Assembly (NCBI GenBank): GCA_030655075.1
Contig: JAURWE010000024.1
Span: 372,001-436,000, forward strand
DNA: 64,000 nucleotides
Direction: 5' to 3'
From: Pararhizobium sp.
GTDB taxonomy: Bacteria > Pseudomonadota > Alphaproteobacteria > Rhizobiales > Rhizobiaceae
Shown: piece by piece, positions 42,440 through 51,177 of the stretch
Position numbering within the stretch: the stretch's first letter is position 1
Layout of the letters: each line of letters opens with the position of its first letter
Translations under genes and position numbers: made by a program
Notes under the pieces: generated by a model
The model's input: only the letters and a program-made list of their open reading frames with translations
The model's database searches: none
Told to the model about the DNA's origin: nothing

Positions 42440-43480
42440 TCAGCCGAGATAGCTCTTGGCCATGTCCGGCAGGCGCTTGACGCGGATGCTGGCGGCTTTG
42501 CCGGCGGTACCGAAGGCTTCGAAACGTTCGCGGCAGACCGACGACATGCGGGCGATGGCCGGTTTCAGGTAGCCGCGCGGATCGAACTGCTCCGGGTTTT
42601 CGGCAAAATACTTGCGCACTTCCCCGGTAAAGGCGAGGCGCAGGTCCGTGTCGATGTTGACCTTGCGCACACCGAGCGGAATGCCCTTCTGGATTTCCGA
42701 CACCGGCACGCCCCAGGTGCGGCGGATCTGGCCGCCATAGGCGTTGACGAGATCCTGCAGGTCCTGCGGCACCGAGGACGAGCCGTGCATGACCAGATGC
42801 GTGTTCGGCAGGCGCTTGTTGATCTTCGCAATGGTATCGATCGACAGGATTTCGCCGTCCGGGGCACGGGTGAACTTGTAGGCGCCGTGGCTGGTGCCGA
42901 TGGCGACGGCCAGCGCATCGACGCCGGTCCTTTCAACGAAATCGGCCGCCTGGTCCGGGTCGGTCAGAAGCTCTTCGCGCGTCAGCTTGCCCTCGAAACC
43001 GTGGCCGTCTTCCTTTTCGCCGGCACCGGTTTCCAGATTGCCGAGGCAGCCGAGCTCGCCTTCGACCGAAACGCCGGCGGCATGGGCGATCTTCACCACT
43101 TCCGCCGTCACGGCGACATTGTACTCGTAGCTGGCGATGGTCTTGCCGTCGGCCTGCAGCGAGCCGTCCATCATCACCGATGTGAAGCCGTTGGTGATCG
43201 CCGAAATGCAGGTCGAGGGCTGGTCGCCGTGGTCGAGGTGCAGACAGACCGGAATATGCGGATATTCTTCGGTGGCAGCGATGATCAGGTGGCGCAGAAA
43301 CGCGTCGCCGGCATAGGAGCGCGCACCGCGGCTTGCCTGCAGGATGACAGGTGAATCCGTCGCATCGGCAGCCCGCATGACCGCCTGAATATATTCAAGA
43401 TTGTTCACGTTGAACGCCGGTACCGCGTACTGGTTTTCCGCCGCATGATCGAGCAACTGCCGCAGGCTAATCAAGGCCAT
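42440..43480 (-). CDS. fba: Class II fructose-bisphosphate aldolase (CbbA/Fba type)
   Basis: 346 residues. AVPAFNVNNLEYIQAVMRAA near the start and CLHLDHGDQ (79-87, zinc-ligand His84) are class II motifs. VEGELGCLGNLETG and AIGTSHGAYKF carry further metal and phosphate residues, and HGSSSVPQDL follows near residue 232. It cleaves fructose-1,6-bisphosphate to dihydroxyacetone phosphate and glyceraldehyde-3-phosphate. The subtype is the Calvin-cycle-like form commonly used by rhizobia for gluconeogenesis. It is a single gene with its own terminator; no cbb genes are adjacent. Confidence 0.93.
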   Translation of the reverse strand: MALISLRQLLDHAAENQYAVPAFNVNNLEYIQAVMRAADATDSPVILQASRGARSYAGDAFLRHLIIAATEEYPHIPVCLHLDHGDQPSTCISAITNGFTSVMMDGSLQADGKTIASYEYNVAVTAEVVKIAHAAGVSVEGELGCLGNLETGAGEKEDGHGFEGKLTREELLTDPDQAADFVERTGVDALAVAIGTSHGAYKFTRAPDGEILSIDTIAKINKRLPNTHLVMHGSSSVPQDLQDLVNAYGGQIRRTWGVPVSEIQKGIPLGVRKVNIDTDLRLAFTGEVRKYFAENPEQFDPRGYLKPAIARMSSVCRERFEAFGTAGKAASIRVKRLPDMAKSYLG

Positions 43481-43762
43481 CCCGTCTTCTCCCTAATACT
43501 GGCCGGCTGCACAACCGGCCTCTCCCCAAGTTCAGCGGACGAGACCGTCCACCCGAAAATATTTCCACCTTCTGCTTAGCGCATAGGCGACCCGTTTGCC
43601 AATCGTTCAGCGGCTGCGAACATGTCCCTGTTGAGAAGCGCTTTCAAGTGCAACCGCAATCGCCCGGAAAAGGCCATGCAAGATCGGGCGGGCATGCTAT
43701 AGAGCAGACTGTTGCCTGCATGAGGCAGGCAAAGCGGGCGCTGTGTTGAGCGGAGGTATTGC

Positions 43763-45058
43763 GTGAAACGACCGGGGCAATCGACCGCTGCAACGCGCAA
43801 GCGCGGGCTTGACGCCAAGGCCCGGCCCGGGCTCGTTCGCATGCTTACATGCCTCTGCCTGTCGCTCGCCATCGTCTCCTGCGCCAGCCGTCCCGTCGGC
43901 GTGCTGTTGCCGACCGGCGCCACCTCGGCCGGAACTACCAATGTCGACCTGCTGGTGGCCACGACCCGCGCCGTCTCGCCGGATGCCGGCGTGCTGTTTT
44001 CCGGAGAGCGAGCCGAAGACCTGTCGCTGACCGAAATCCGCGTCTCCATCCCGCCGGAAGAAAACCGCAAGATCGGCCAGGTGCAGTGGCCGAAGAAACT
44101 GCCGGCCGATCCGACCCGCGAATTCACCACCGTCAGCGTCAACCCGCTGACCAGCGAGGCCGAGGCAAAACGCTGGCTGACGGCGCATCAGTCAAAGAGC
44201 CGGCGCCTGCTGATTTTCGTGCACGGCTTCAACAACCGCTACGAGGATGCCGTCTATCGGTTTGCCCAGATCGTTCACGATTCCAAGGCAGACGTGACGC
44301 CTGTCATCTTTACCTGGCCCTCGCGCGGCAGCATTTTCGACTACAATTACGACAAGGAAAGCACCAACTATTCGCGCGATTCGCTCGAATATCTGCTGCG
44401 CCGCGCCGCACAGGACCCGGCTGTCGCCGACATCACCATCATGGCCCATTCCATGGGCTCCTGGCTGACGGTGGAGGCGCTCCGGCAGATGGCGATCCGC
44501 GACGGTCACGTCAACGACAAGATCAACAATGTCATTCTCGCTTCGCCGGATCTCGACGTCGACGTCTTCGGCAAGCAGTGGCAGGCGCTCGGCAATCCGA
44601 AGCCGAAATTTACCCTGTTCGTGTCGCAGGATGATCGCGCTCTCAGCATATCCAGGCGGATTTCCGGCAACATCGAGCGTCTCGGCCAGATCGATCCCTC
44701 GGTCGAGCCCTACCGCTCACGGCTCGAGGCCGAAGGTATCACCGTGCTGGACCTGACGGCGCTGAAGGGCGGCGACCGGCTGAACCATGGAAAGTTCGCC
44801 GAAAGCCCGGAAGTGGTCAAACTTCTGGGCAACCGGCTGATCGCCGGACAGACGATCACCGACAGCCAGGTCGGCCTCGGCGAACGGGTCGGCGGCATCG
44901 CCATTGGTGCTGCGCAGACGGTGGGCAGCGCCGCCAGCCTTGCCATCAGCACGCCGATCGCCATCTTCGACCCGAACACCCGCAAGAATTACGACGAGCA
45001 GATGAAGCGGCTCGGCCGCTCGGTCGGCAACACCGTCGGCTCGGCGGTCGGCCAATGA
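43763..45058 (+). CDS. DUF900 alpha/beta-hydrolase lipoprotein
   Basis: 431 residues; GTG start at 43763 with GGAGG seven bases upstream. An N-terminal hydrophobic segment ends in LAIVSCAS, a lipobox-like site near Cys40. The hydrolase fold is clear: LLIFVHGFNNRYEDAVYRFAQ (about 148-168), PVIFTWPSRGS, and the nucleophile elbow MAHSMGSWL (about 228-236). Family members are predicted serine esterases or lipases of the envelope. The last 60 residues are Gly/Ala-rich (VGGIAIGAAQTVGSAASLAI). It is followed 32 bases later by a DUF4105 gene, so both may act in the envelope. The substrate is unknown. Confidence 0.83.
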   Translation: MKRPGQSTAATRKRGLDAKARPGLVRMLTCLCLSLAIVSCASRPVGVLLPTGATSAGTTNVDLLVATTRAVSPDAGVLFSGERAEDLSLTEIRVSIPPEENRKIGQVQWPKKLPADPTREFTTVSVNPLTSEAEAKRWLTAHQSKSRRLLIFVHGFNNRYEDAVYRFAQIVHDSKADVTPVIFTWPSRGSIFDYNYDKESTNYSRDSLEYLLRRAAQDPAVADITIMAHSMGSWLTVEALRQMAIRDGHVNDKINNVILASPDLDVDVFGKQWQALGNPKPKFTLFVSQDDRALSISRRISGNIERLGQIDPSVEPYRSRLEAEGITVLDLTALKGGDRLNHGKFAESPEVVKLLGNRLIAGQTITDSQVGLGERVGGIAIGAAQTVGSAASLAISTPIAIFDPNTRKNYDEQMKRLGRSVGNTVGSAVGQ

Positions 45059-45090
45059 TCGCATGACCCCGCCCGAATGCACGTGAACCC

Positions 45091-46131
45091 ATGACACAGA
45101 CGCGATCTCTCGCCCCCCGGCTTTTGCGCGCCAGCCTGAAAGCCGTTGTTGTTCTCGCCATCCTCGGCTGCGGCGCCTGGGGGGCGCTGGCGCTTGCCTA
45201 TCAGGCGCCGGGCAACGGCATCGTCAAATATGCCACGGCGGGTGTCTGGGCTGTCGTCTCGCTGCTGGCCATTGCCGCCCTGTTTTCCCGCCATCCGCGC
45301 AAGGCCGCGTTTGTCTATCTGCTGGCGGCCGGTGCACTGTCTTTCTGGTGGACCACGATCCCAGCCAGCAACGACAGAGACTGGGCCGACGAGGTCGGCC
45401 GTTTGACCACCGGCGTTATGAACGGCAATCTGGTCATGCTGAAGAACGTGCGCAATTTCGACTGGCGCAGCAAGACCGACTACACCGTCAACTGGGAAGA
45501 CCGGAGCTACGATCTCGACCAGCTTGTCTCTGTCGATCTGCTCCTGTCCTACTGGACCGGCCCGTCGATCGCCCACACGCTGGTGTCCTTTGGATTTCGC
45601 GATGGCAGTTTCGTCACCTTCTCGGTAGAAATCCGCAAGGAGCGCCACGAAAGCTTTTCCGAGATCGGCGGTTTCTTCAAGGAATTCGAAACCAGCGTCA
45701 TCGCCGCCGACGAGCGCGACATCGTTCGCGTCCGCACCAATATCCGCAGGGAAGACGTCTACCTCTACCGGGTGAACATGCCGAAGGCGCAGATGCATTC
45801 GCTGTTTCTGGCCTACGTCGGCGAGGCCGATGCGCTGGCAGAACAGCCGCGCTTCTATCACACGGTCACCGCCAACTGCACGACGATCGTCTATGAAATG
45901 GTCCGGCGCATCGTGCCCGGCCTGCCGCTGGACCACCGGCTTCTGTTGTCGGGCTATCTACCGGAATACATCTTTGGCGTCGGCGGTTTTGCGCCCGGCT
46001 TCTCGCTGCAGCAGTTGCGCGACGGCGGGCGGATTACCGACCGGGCGCTTGCCGCCGACACGGCTGCGGATTTCTCCAGCCGCATCCGCCGGGGCGTGCC
46101 GGGAATCCCGGCGGTCGAGCCTGACACCTGA
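45091..46131 (+). CDS. DUF4105 envelope protein
   Basis: 346 residues with three N-terminal membrane helices (about 18-38, 48-66, 70-88) and a large periplasmic domain. NFDWRSKTDYTVNWEDRSYD, WTGPSIAHTLVSFGFRDG and TANCTTIVYEMVRRI are characteristic of DUF4105, in which the conserved Cys and nearby His suggest a papain-like cysteine hydrolase fold. The biological role is unknown. It probably forms an operon with the upstream DUF900 lipoprotein gene. A 7-bp hairpin (46120-46140) overlaps its end and the convergent next gene. Confidence 0.82.
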   Translation: MTQTRSLAPRLLRASLKAVVVLAILGCGAWGALALAYQAPGNGIVKYATAGVWAVVSLLAIAALFSRHPRKAAFVYLLAAGALSFWWTTIPASNDRDWADEVGRLTTGVMNGNLVMLKNVRNFDWRSKTDYTVNWEDRSYDLDQLVSVDLLLSYWTGPSIAHTLVSFGFRDGSFVTFSVEIRKERHESFSEIGGFFKEFETSVIAADERDIVRVRTNIRREDVYLYRVNMPKAQMHSLFLAYVGEADALAEQPRFYHTVTANCTTIVYEMVRRIVPGLPLDHRLLLSGYLPEYIFGVGGFAPGFSLQQLRDGGRITDRALAADTAADFSSRIRRGVPGIPAVEPDT

Positions 46132-46135
46132 TCTG

Positions 46136-46615
46136 TCAGGGGCCGGACCAGAGGGCCAGGAAACGCTCCCGTTCCGTCTCCACCTCATGACGCTCGGACC
46201 TCGAAACGATCGGAATCCTGCGGCCCTGCGGCGTTTCCAGCATCAGCGAATAGGTCGCCTCGCCGTCGTCGATCTCCTTGGAAATATGGGTGGATGGCGG
46301 CGCGGCGGCTGCGCTGTAGTGATGGGTCCGGGAGTACAGCAGATAGCGCTCCCGCACCACGATCCGGCCCGGCCCCGCATCGACGCGGGTTCGCGGCTGT
46401 GAGAAAGCCCAGGCGGATCCGGCAGTGCCAAACAGCCAGAAAAAGCCCATCGCCAGCGCCGCCAGGTGCGGATCGGTATCTTTGAAACCATCGCGGAGAT
46501 AGAGGAAGGTGATCAGCAGCAGCATCGCCATCCACAGTGCCATGAAGACCCACAGGACAATGATGATGTTGTTGGCAAACACCATTCTCTCATGTCTGTC
46601 TGAACGCGCCGTCAT
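46136..46615 (-). CDS. Hypothetical inner-membrane protein
   Basis: 159 residues. Two membrane helices (NNIIIVLWVFMALWMAMLLL and LALAMGFFWLFGTAGSAWAF) are followed by a cytoplasmic domain with regular beta-strand character (RIVVRERYLLYSRTHHYSAA, EATYSLMLETPQG). No family is recognised. It is convergent with the DUF4105 gene, with only a 4-base gap. Confidence 0.6.
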   Translation of the reverse strand: MTARSDRHERMVFANNIIIVLWVFMALWMAMLLLITFLYLRDGFKDTDPHLAALAMGFFWLFGTAGSAWAFSQPRTRVDAGPGRIVVRERYLLYSRTHHYSAAAAPPSTHISKEIDDGEATYSLMLETPQGRRIPIVSRSERHEVETERERFLALWSGP

Positions 46616-46819
46616 GCGGCGAGCCTAGACATCAGAGTTTAAGGGAAGCTTGTTCCTGTTGTGCCGATTTTAAGGATTGGCGGAATTATGCAACAAAGTT
46701 AGAGTGTTACAATGGATTTTGCGTGTCACATTCGACGCGCTGTACTAAGAGCCTGACGGCGTTTGGAGCCGGTGATCCGGGAACCGATTGATGCAGACAG
46801 TGAAACCGGACAGAAACAG

Positions 46820-47830
46820 ATGAATTTGAAGGAGTTTGCCGCACGGCTCGGACTGTCTCAGACCACCGTCAGCCGCGCACTCAGCGGTTATCCGGAGGTC
46901 AAGAAGGCAACCCGCGAGCGGGTGGAGAAGGCGGCGCAGGAATTTGGCTATCGGCCCAACACCCATGCGCTGGGTCTGGCCACAGGCCGCGTCGGTTCGG
47001 TGGGCTTGATCTTCAAGGGCGATGACTTCGGCCCGCTGGCCAGCGAATTTATAAGCGGGCTCGGGGCACGGCTGCGTGAGGACGACGTCGACATCCTGAT
47101 TTCGACGGTGGACAGCCTTGAGGCGGAACTCGATATCTACCGGCGGCTGGCCGCCAGCAAGCGGGTCGATGCCATCATTCTGCACACGCCGGTGACGGAC
47201 GATCCCCGTATCCACCTGCTCTTGCAACTTGGCCTGCCCTTCGTCCTGCACGGCCGCTCCGAAACCTGCGGCGATTACGGGTATCTCGACATCGACAATT
47301 TCGGCGCCTTCCATCAGGCAACCAGCCATCTCGCCGACCTCGGCCATCGCCGCATCGCCCTTGTCAATGGCGACCTTGTCAGCAACTTCGCCCAAAAGCG
47401 CGAGCAGGGCTACTGCACCGCCCTCAAGGAGCGCGGCATCGCCATCGACCCGGCGTTCTTCGGCAATGGTGATTTTACCGACGAGATGGGTTTTCGCCTG
47501 ATGCAGGGTTTTCTCCGCCTCGGCGAGCGGCCGACGGCGGTGCTGGCTGGCTCGATGATGTCGGCTCTCGGCGTCATGCGCGCCATCCGCATCGCCGGCC
47601 TGACGGTCGGGCGGGATATCTCGCTCATCGCCCATGACGACGTGTTTTCCTATATCAGCCCGGACAATCTGGTGCCGACCCTGTCGACCACCCGCTCCTC
47701 CATCCGCGCCGCCGGCGCCAGCGTCGGCGACATGGTGCTGAAACTGCTGCAGGGCGTGCCGGCTCGCGAGCTTCGCGAGGTCTGGCCCGTCGAACTGGTG
47801 ATCCGCCGCTCGAGCAGTCCTCCGGTGTAG
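46820..47830 (+). CDS. LacI-family transcriptional regulator
   Basis: 336 residues from ATG 46820 (MNLKEFAARLGLSQTTVSRA). The HTH and hinge pattern LSQTTVSRALSGYPEVKKAT is classic LacI, followed by the sensor domain (VGSVGLIFKGDDFGPLASEF onward). The Shine-Dalgarno is weak; an upstream GTG at 46763 would add 19 residues before the HTH. It stands alone, but 4 kb downstream the thuAB-like operon carries a canonical LacI/GalR operator with no closer LacI gene, so it may be the regulator of that operon. This link is an inference. Confidence 0.85.
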   Translation: MNLKEFAARLGLSQTTVSRALSGYPEVKKATRERVEKAAQEFGYRPNTHALGLATGRVGSVGLIFKGDDFGPLASEFISGLGARLREDDVDILISTVDSLEAELDIYRRLAASKRVDAIILHTPVTDDPRIHLLLQLGLPFVLHGRSETCGDYGYLDIDNFGAFHQATSHLADLGHRRIALVNGDLVSNFAQKREQGYCTALKERGIAIDPAFFGNGDFTDEMGFRLMQGFLRLGERPTAVLAGSMMSALGVMRAIRIAGLTVGRDISLIAHDDVFSYISPDNLVPTLSTTRSSIRAAGASVGDMVLKLLQGVPARELREVWPVELVIRRSSSPPV

Positions 47831-47867
47831 GGACGGACGCATCGGTCTCGCTCCGTCTGCCACTCCG

Positions 47868-47972
47868 CCTTGTGGGCAGGCTGGCCCGAAGGGCCGGGAG
47901 GGGGTCTTTCTGCTTTCGTATTCGTCTCCTAGAAAAAGCCCCCCCCAACCCTCCCCACAAGGGGGAGGGAGC
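47868..47972. repeat. Rhizobial intergenic palindromic (RIME-like) element
   Basis: GGCCCGAAGGGCC and the inverted repeat CTCCCCACAAGGGGGAG (about 47951-47968) flank a short spacer. The GGGGGAG / CTCCCC composition is typical of rhizobial intergenic mosaic elements as I know them. Confidence 0.55.
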
Positions 47973-48049
47973 AACCTCTGTTGCCGCAAATACCTTCACC
48001 CACATACGGAAAGATCCGCCGTGGTTATGCTTCCTGCTTGAACTCGGTC

Positions 48050-48107
48050 GGGGCGCTGGAAAGTGCCTCATTGAGTTGTTTGATACTGTAGCGCCTTCCA
48101 GCGCCCC
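48050..48107. repeat. 12-bp perfect inverted repeat
   Basis: GGGGCGCTGGAA (48050-48061) and TTCCAGCGCCCC (48096-48107) are perfect inverted copies 34 bases apart. The unit could fold into a stem with a large internal loop. Its identity is unknown. Confidence 0.6.
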
Positions 48108-48470
48108 GTTCGGCGGTTTTTATCCGCGACCTCGGGTTCTCTGCGGCCAGCATTGCTACCAGCCCTGTGTGCCCCACAGACACGTCCGGAGCGGCATCAG
48201 CCTCCGGAGGGAACCCCTCTTACGCAAACCCATCGGACAAAGGCGCACGTCCTGCCGCCATCCTCAGCACCGGCCCCACCTGACCACGACGCCTCGTGGT
48301 GTAACCGGGATGGGACGCAGGCATTATAGGCACGGGTTTTGGGACCGGGGACAATGGAGGCGGGGTTTTGTTGATTTGATTGAATTTCATACCCTCCAGC
48401 ATCCCCGTTATTTGTATGGATCACTGGCTTTGGAGCAGGCTTCGATCGCAGGCTTTGGAGCAAGCTTGCG

Positions 48471-48648
48471 CCCCTCTGTCCCTCCGGGACATCTCCCCCA
48501 CATGGGGGGAGATCGCCATCAGCTTTGGTGCCTCACACGGCAGAGGGTTAACTGCCCACAACGAACCAAGGCAGTTGGGAACGAAGAGAGCTCAGCGAAG
48601 GACAATCTCCCCCCTTGTGGGGGAGATGTCACGACGTGACAGAGAGGG
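48471..48648. repeat. Composite RIME-like palindromic element
   Basis: The left arm (48471-48517) has CTCTGTCCCTCCGGGACATC followed by TCCCCCACATGGGGGGA. The right arm (48604-48648) is largely its inverted copy, with TTGTGGGGGAGATGTC and GACAGAGAGGG. About 90 bases separate the arms. Confidence 0.65.
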
Positions 48649-48710
48649 TAAAGCATCTCCACGGACACAGAGAAAATGGAAACCAGCGGAAAATAAAACC
48701 ACGCCACATA

Positions 48711-48743
48711 AAAAAACCCCAGCCGCAGGGACGGCCGGGGTTT
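48711..48743 (-). terminator. Terminator of the small secreted protein gene
   Basis: AAACCCCAGCCG pairs with CGGCCGGGGTTT with one mismatch around a CAGGGA loop. On the minus strand it is followed by seven T residues. Confidence 0.8.
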
Positions 48744-48783
48744 CGTGACGGGAGGTCAAGTCAGGCTGTCTGTCAGCAAATGA

Positions 48784-49065
48784 TCAATGGCAGACCTTGA
48801 TCTTCTTCCAGACCGGGTTGCCGTAGCTGTCCCAGCGCTTGACCTTCTTGAAGAAGCATTCCTGCTGGTAATAGTCGTTCTGGTAATGCTTCTTGTAGTG
48901 CTTCTTGTGACCATAGCCGTGGCCGTAATCATTGTCGTAGCCGCCGACGGTGACATAGCCGTTGCCATTGCCGAAGCCGAAGGAATAACCGCCGGCCTGG
49001 GAAGGGGCGGCAAACGTGACAGTGGCGACGGTGGCGACGATGGCCGAAAGGATGAACTTGCGCAT
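48784..49065 (-). CDS. Small secreted Gly/Tyr/His-rich protein
   Basis: 93 residues. The signal peptide MRKFILSAIVATVATVTFAAPSQA is cleaved near residue 24. The mature part is low-complexity (GGYSFGFGNGNGYVTVGGYD, then GHGYGHKKHYKKHYQNDYY) and ends with two Cys (QQECFFKKVKRW and IKVCH) that may form a disulfide. The His/Lys/Tyr-rich centre could bind metal, but that is only a guess. Similar small proteins are common and uncharacterised in Rhizobiaceae. Its own terminator supports a real, probably well-expressed gene. Confidence 0.7.
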   Translation of the reverse strand: MRKFILSAIVATVATVTFAAPSQAGGYSFGFGNGNGYVTVGGYDNDYGHGYGHKKHYKKHYQNDYYQQECFFKKVKRWDSYGNPVWKKIKVCH

Positions 49066-49195
49066 GATGGTCTCTCCTGATCTCTTGGAAGCCGTGATTG
49101 GCTCCGATGACCAGACAATCGCACGAGCAGGACCGCCGCGCTGTTCCCGGCGGAACAGGGCCGCCGGGATGCAATTTTATTTCGGCTAATTACGC

Positions 49196-50245
49196 CTAGA
49201 CCACCAGCTCGCGGCGTTCCCGGTCGGAGACGATGGCGAGGTCGAGGATCTTCTGCAACTCGGCGGCGTGGCGGAAGCCGGGCTCGAGAGTGCGATTGGC
49301 CGCCACGGCTTCGATGAAGCGCTCGTAGTTGGTCGGCACCGTGCCGGCATCGAGCGTGCGCCAGACGCCGTTTTCCACATCCGCGCCGAGGCAGGCACGC
49401 AGCGACGAGCCTTCGGTCGAGTGGATGACCTCGATGCCGCCCTTGTCGCCGTGCATGCGCAGGCGCAACTCGTTGAGATGGCCGGTCGCCCAGCGGCTGG
49501 CATGGATGACGCCAAGGGCGCCATTGGCGAAATCGACCGCCATGGTGAAACTGTCGTTGGCATCGAGATTGTAATCGCCGATCCGGTTGCCGGGCGCCTT
49601 GTCGAACGCCTTCAGCCGGGCAAACACATGCTCCACATCTGTTCCGGCCGCATAGGCGGCAAAATCGAGAATGTGAATGCCGACATCGCCGAGGACGCCA
49701 TTGGAGCCGTGGCTGGTGGACAGCCGCCAGAGCCATTGCGATTCCGTCGCCCAGTCGCCCCAGGCTTTCGAAACCAGCCAGCTTTGCAGGTAGGAGGCCT
49801 CGACATGGCGCAGCGTGCCGATCTCGCCGGCCAGAACCATGGCGCGGGCCTTTTGCAGCGGCGCGACATTGCGATAGGTCAGGTTGACCATCGTCACCAG
49901 GCCGGATTTTTCCGCCGCCGTGGCCATTTCATTGGCCTTGGCATAGTTTTCGGCCAGCGGCTTTTCGCAAAGCACATGTTTTCCGGCGGCCAGCAGCGCC
50001 AGCGTCGTTGCATGATGGACCTTGTCCGGCGTTACATTGGTGGCGGCATCGAACCCGCCCCAGGCAATTGCCGCCTCCAGCGTCGTGAAAGTGTTGGCAA
50101 TGCCGTGCCTGGCGGCAAACGCCGCCGCACGGGCCGGATCGACATCGACGGCCGCAACGAGTTCGACGCCCTTGATGGCGGCAAAGGCCTCGGCATGGGT
50201 ATTGGCCATGCCGCCGGTTCCCAGAACAAGCAGAGGTACAGTCAT
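49196..50245 (-). CDS. thuB: Gfo/Idh/MocA-family oxidoreductase, ThuB-like
   Basis: 349 residues. The NAD(P)-binding motif VLGTGGMANTHAEAF starts at residue 7, and the catalytic Lys is in LCEKPLAENYAKA (about residue 94). GVLGDVGIHILDFAAYAAG carries the conserved Asp-x-x-x-His. The ATG overlaps the stop of the ThuA-like gene (TAATG at 50243-50247), so translation is coupled. In S. meliloti the thuA-thuB pair acts in trehalose and related disaccharide use, with ThuB of this family. The thuEFGK transporter is not nearby, so the exact sugar is uncertain. Confidence 0.8.
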   Translation of the reverse strand: MTVPLLVLGTGGMANTHAEAFAAIKGVELVAAVDVDPARAAAFAARHGIANTFTTLEAAIAWGGFDAATNVTPDKVHHATTLALLAAGKHVLCEKPLAENYAKANEMATAAEKSGLVTMVNLTYRNVAPLQKARAMVLAGEIGTLRHVEASYLQSWLVSKAWGDWATESQWLWRLSTSHGSNGVLGDVGIHILDFAAYAAGTDVEHVFARLKAFDKAPGNRIGDYNLDANDSFTMAVDFANGALGVIHASRWATGHLNELRLRMHGDKGGIEVIHSTEGSSLRACLGADVENGVWRTLDAGTVPTNYERFIEAVAANRTLEPGFRHAAELQKILDLAIVSDRERRELVV

Positions 50246-51030
50246 TACCGGTATCCCTCCTCGCCTGCTTCGTGCAGTTTAGGCCCACGCTCGACGATCG
50301 GCTCCAGCGCCTTTTCGACCGGCACGTTCGGCGCATCATGGATGGCGGCGTAGGTCCCCTGCGGGTTGCAAGCCCACTTCACGGAATTGCGCAGCACCGT
50401 GTGGACGTTGGCATCGTGATAGGTCGGATAGGTCTCGTGGCCCGGGCGGAAATAGAAGATGTTGCCGGCACCGCGCCGCCAGGTCATGCCCGAGCGGAAC
50501 ACCTCGCCACCGGCGAACCAGGAGATGAACACGGTCTCGAGCGGCTCGGGAACCGAAAACTGCTCGCCGTACATTTCCTCGTTTTCGAGCACGAAATTGT
50601 CGCTGAGGCCTTCGGCAATCGGGTGGCGCGGGTTGATGACCCAGAGCCGTTCGCGCTCGCCAGCTTCGCGCCATTTCAGCGCGCAGGGCGTGCCCATCAA
50701 CCGCTTGAACGGCTTGGAAAAATGCCCCGAATGCAGGACGATCAGGCCCATGCCCTCCCAGACCCGCTTGGCGACGCGCTCGACGATCTCATCATCGACG
50801 GCGCCGTGGTCCTTGTGGCCCCACCAGAGCAGCACATCGGTCTCGGCCAGACGCTCGACGCTGAGACCGTGCTCCGGCTGCTGCAGCGTCGCTGTCGTGG
50901 CGCTGATCGCCGTATCTCTATTGAGTGCGTCGGCGATCGTCGTGTGCATGCCATCCGGGTAGATTCCGGCGACGACGGCGTTGGTCTGTTCGTGAATGTT
51001 TTCGCCCCAGACGACTGTACGAATGGCCAT
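50245..51030 (-). CDS. thuA: ThuA domain protein (trehalose utilisation family)
   Basis: 261 residues; ATG at 51030 with GGGAG upstream, chosen over a frame extending to 51087. The ThuA fold, related to class I glutamine amidotransferases, is visible as VVWGENIHEQTNAVVAGIYP, VLLWWGHKDHGAVDD, GLIVLHSGHFSKPFKRLMG and IFYFRPGHETYPTYHDANV. ThuA with ThuB is implicated in converting trehalose, sucrose or maltose via 3-keto derivatives in S. meliloti. It is first in a two-gene operon with a perfect LacI/GalR-type operator 64 bases upstream. Confidence 0.83.
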   Translation of the reverse strand: MAIRTVVWGENIHEQTNAVVAGIYPDGMHTTIADALNRDTAISATTATLQQPEHGLSVERLAETDVLLWWGHKDHGAVDDEIVERVAKRVWEGMGLIVLHSGHFSKPFKRLMGTPCALKWREAGERERLWVINPRHPIAEGLSDNFVLENEEMYGEQFSVPEPLETVFISWFAGGEVFRSGMTWRRGAGNIFYFRPGHETYPTYHDANVHTVLRNSVKWACNPQGTYAAIHDAPNVPVEKALEPIVERGPKLHEAGEEGYR

Positions 51031-51093
51031 TTCTGTCTCCCTTATCGTCAAAAGCTGCCTGCCGCCCTGAAAGGAGCGTTTCTGCAACAGCTT

Positions 51094-51109
51094 TTGAAAC
51101 CGCTTTCAA
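51094..51109. promoter_or_regulatory. LacI/GalR-type operator upstream of thuA
   Basis: TTGAAACCGCTTTCAA is a perfect 6-4-6 inverted repeat with the central CG typical of LacI/GalR operators. Confidence 0.7.
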
Positions 51110-51177
51110 TTCGGCCAGCGATAAAAGAATCCCGTGTCTTTTGCAAGACCCAGATCTCGGATATGGGCAGTTGCCCA

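Larger units (their letters stand above)
47831..48783. other. Gene-poor, repeat-rich intergenic region
   Basis: About 950 bases without a credible gene. It holds three palindromic repeat units (47868-47972, 48050-48107, 48471-48648) and the terminator of the next minus-strand gene. A 255-residue ORF across it is rejected because it runs through the repeats. Confidence 0.7.

Noticed and set aside
47872..48639. 255-residue plus-strand frame in the repeat island
   Set aside because: It reads through palindromic repeat units and has no ribosome site or recognisable domain.
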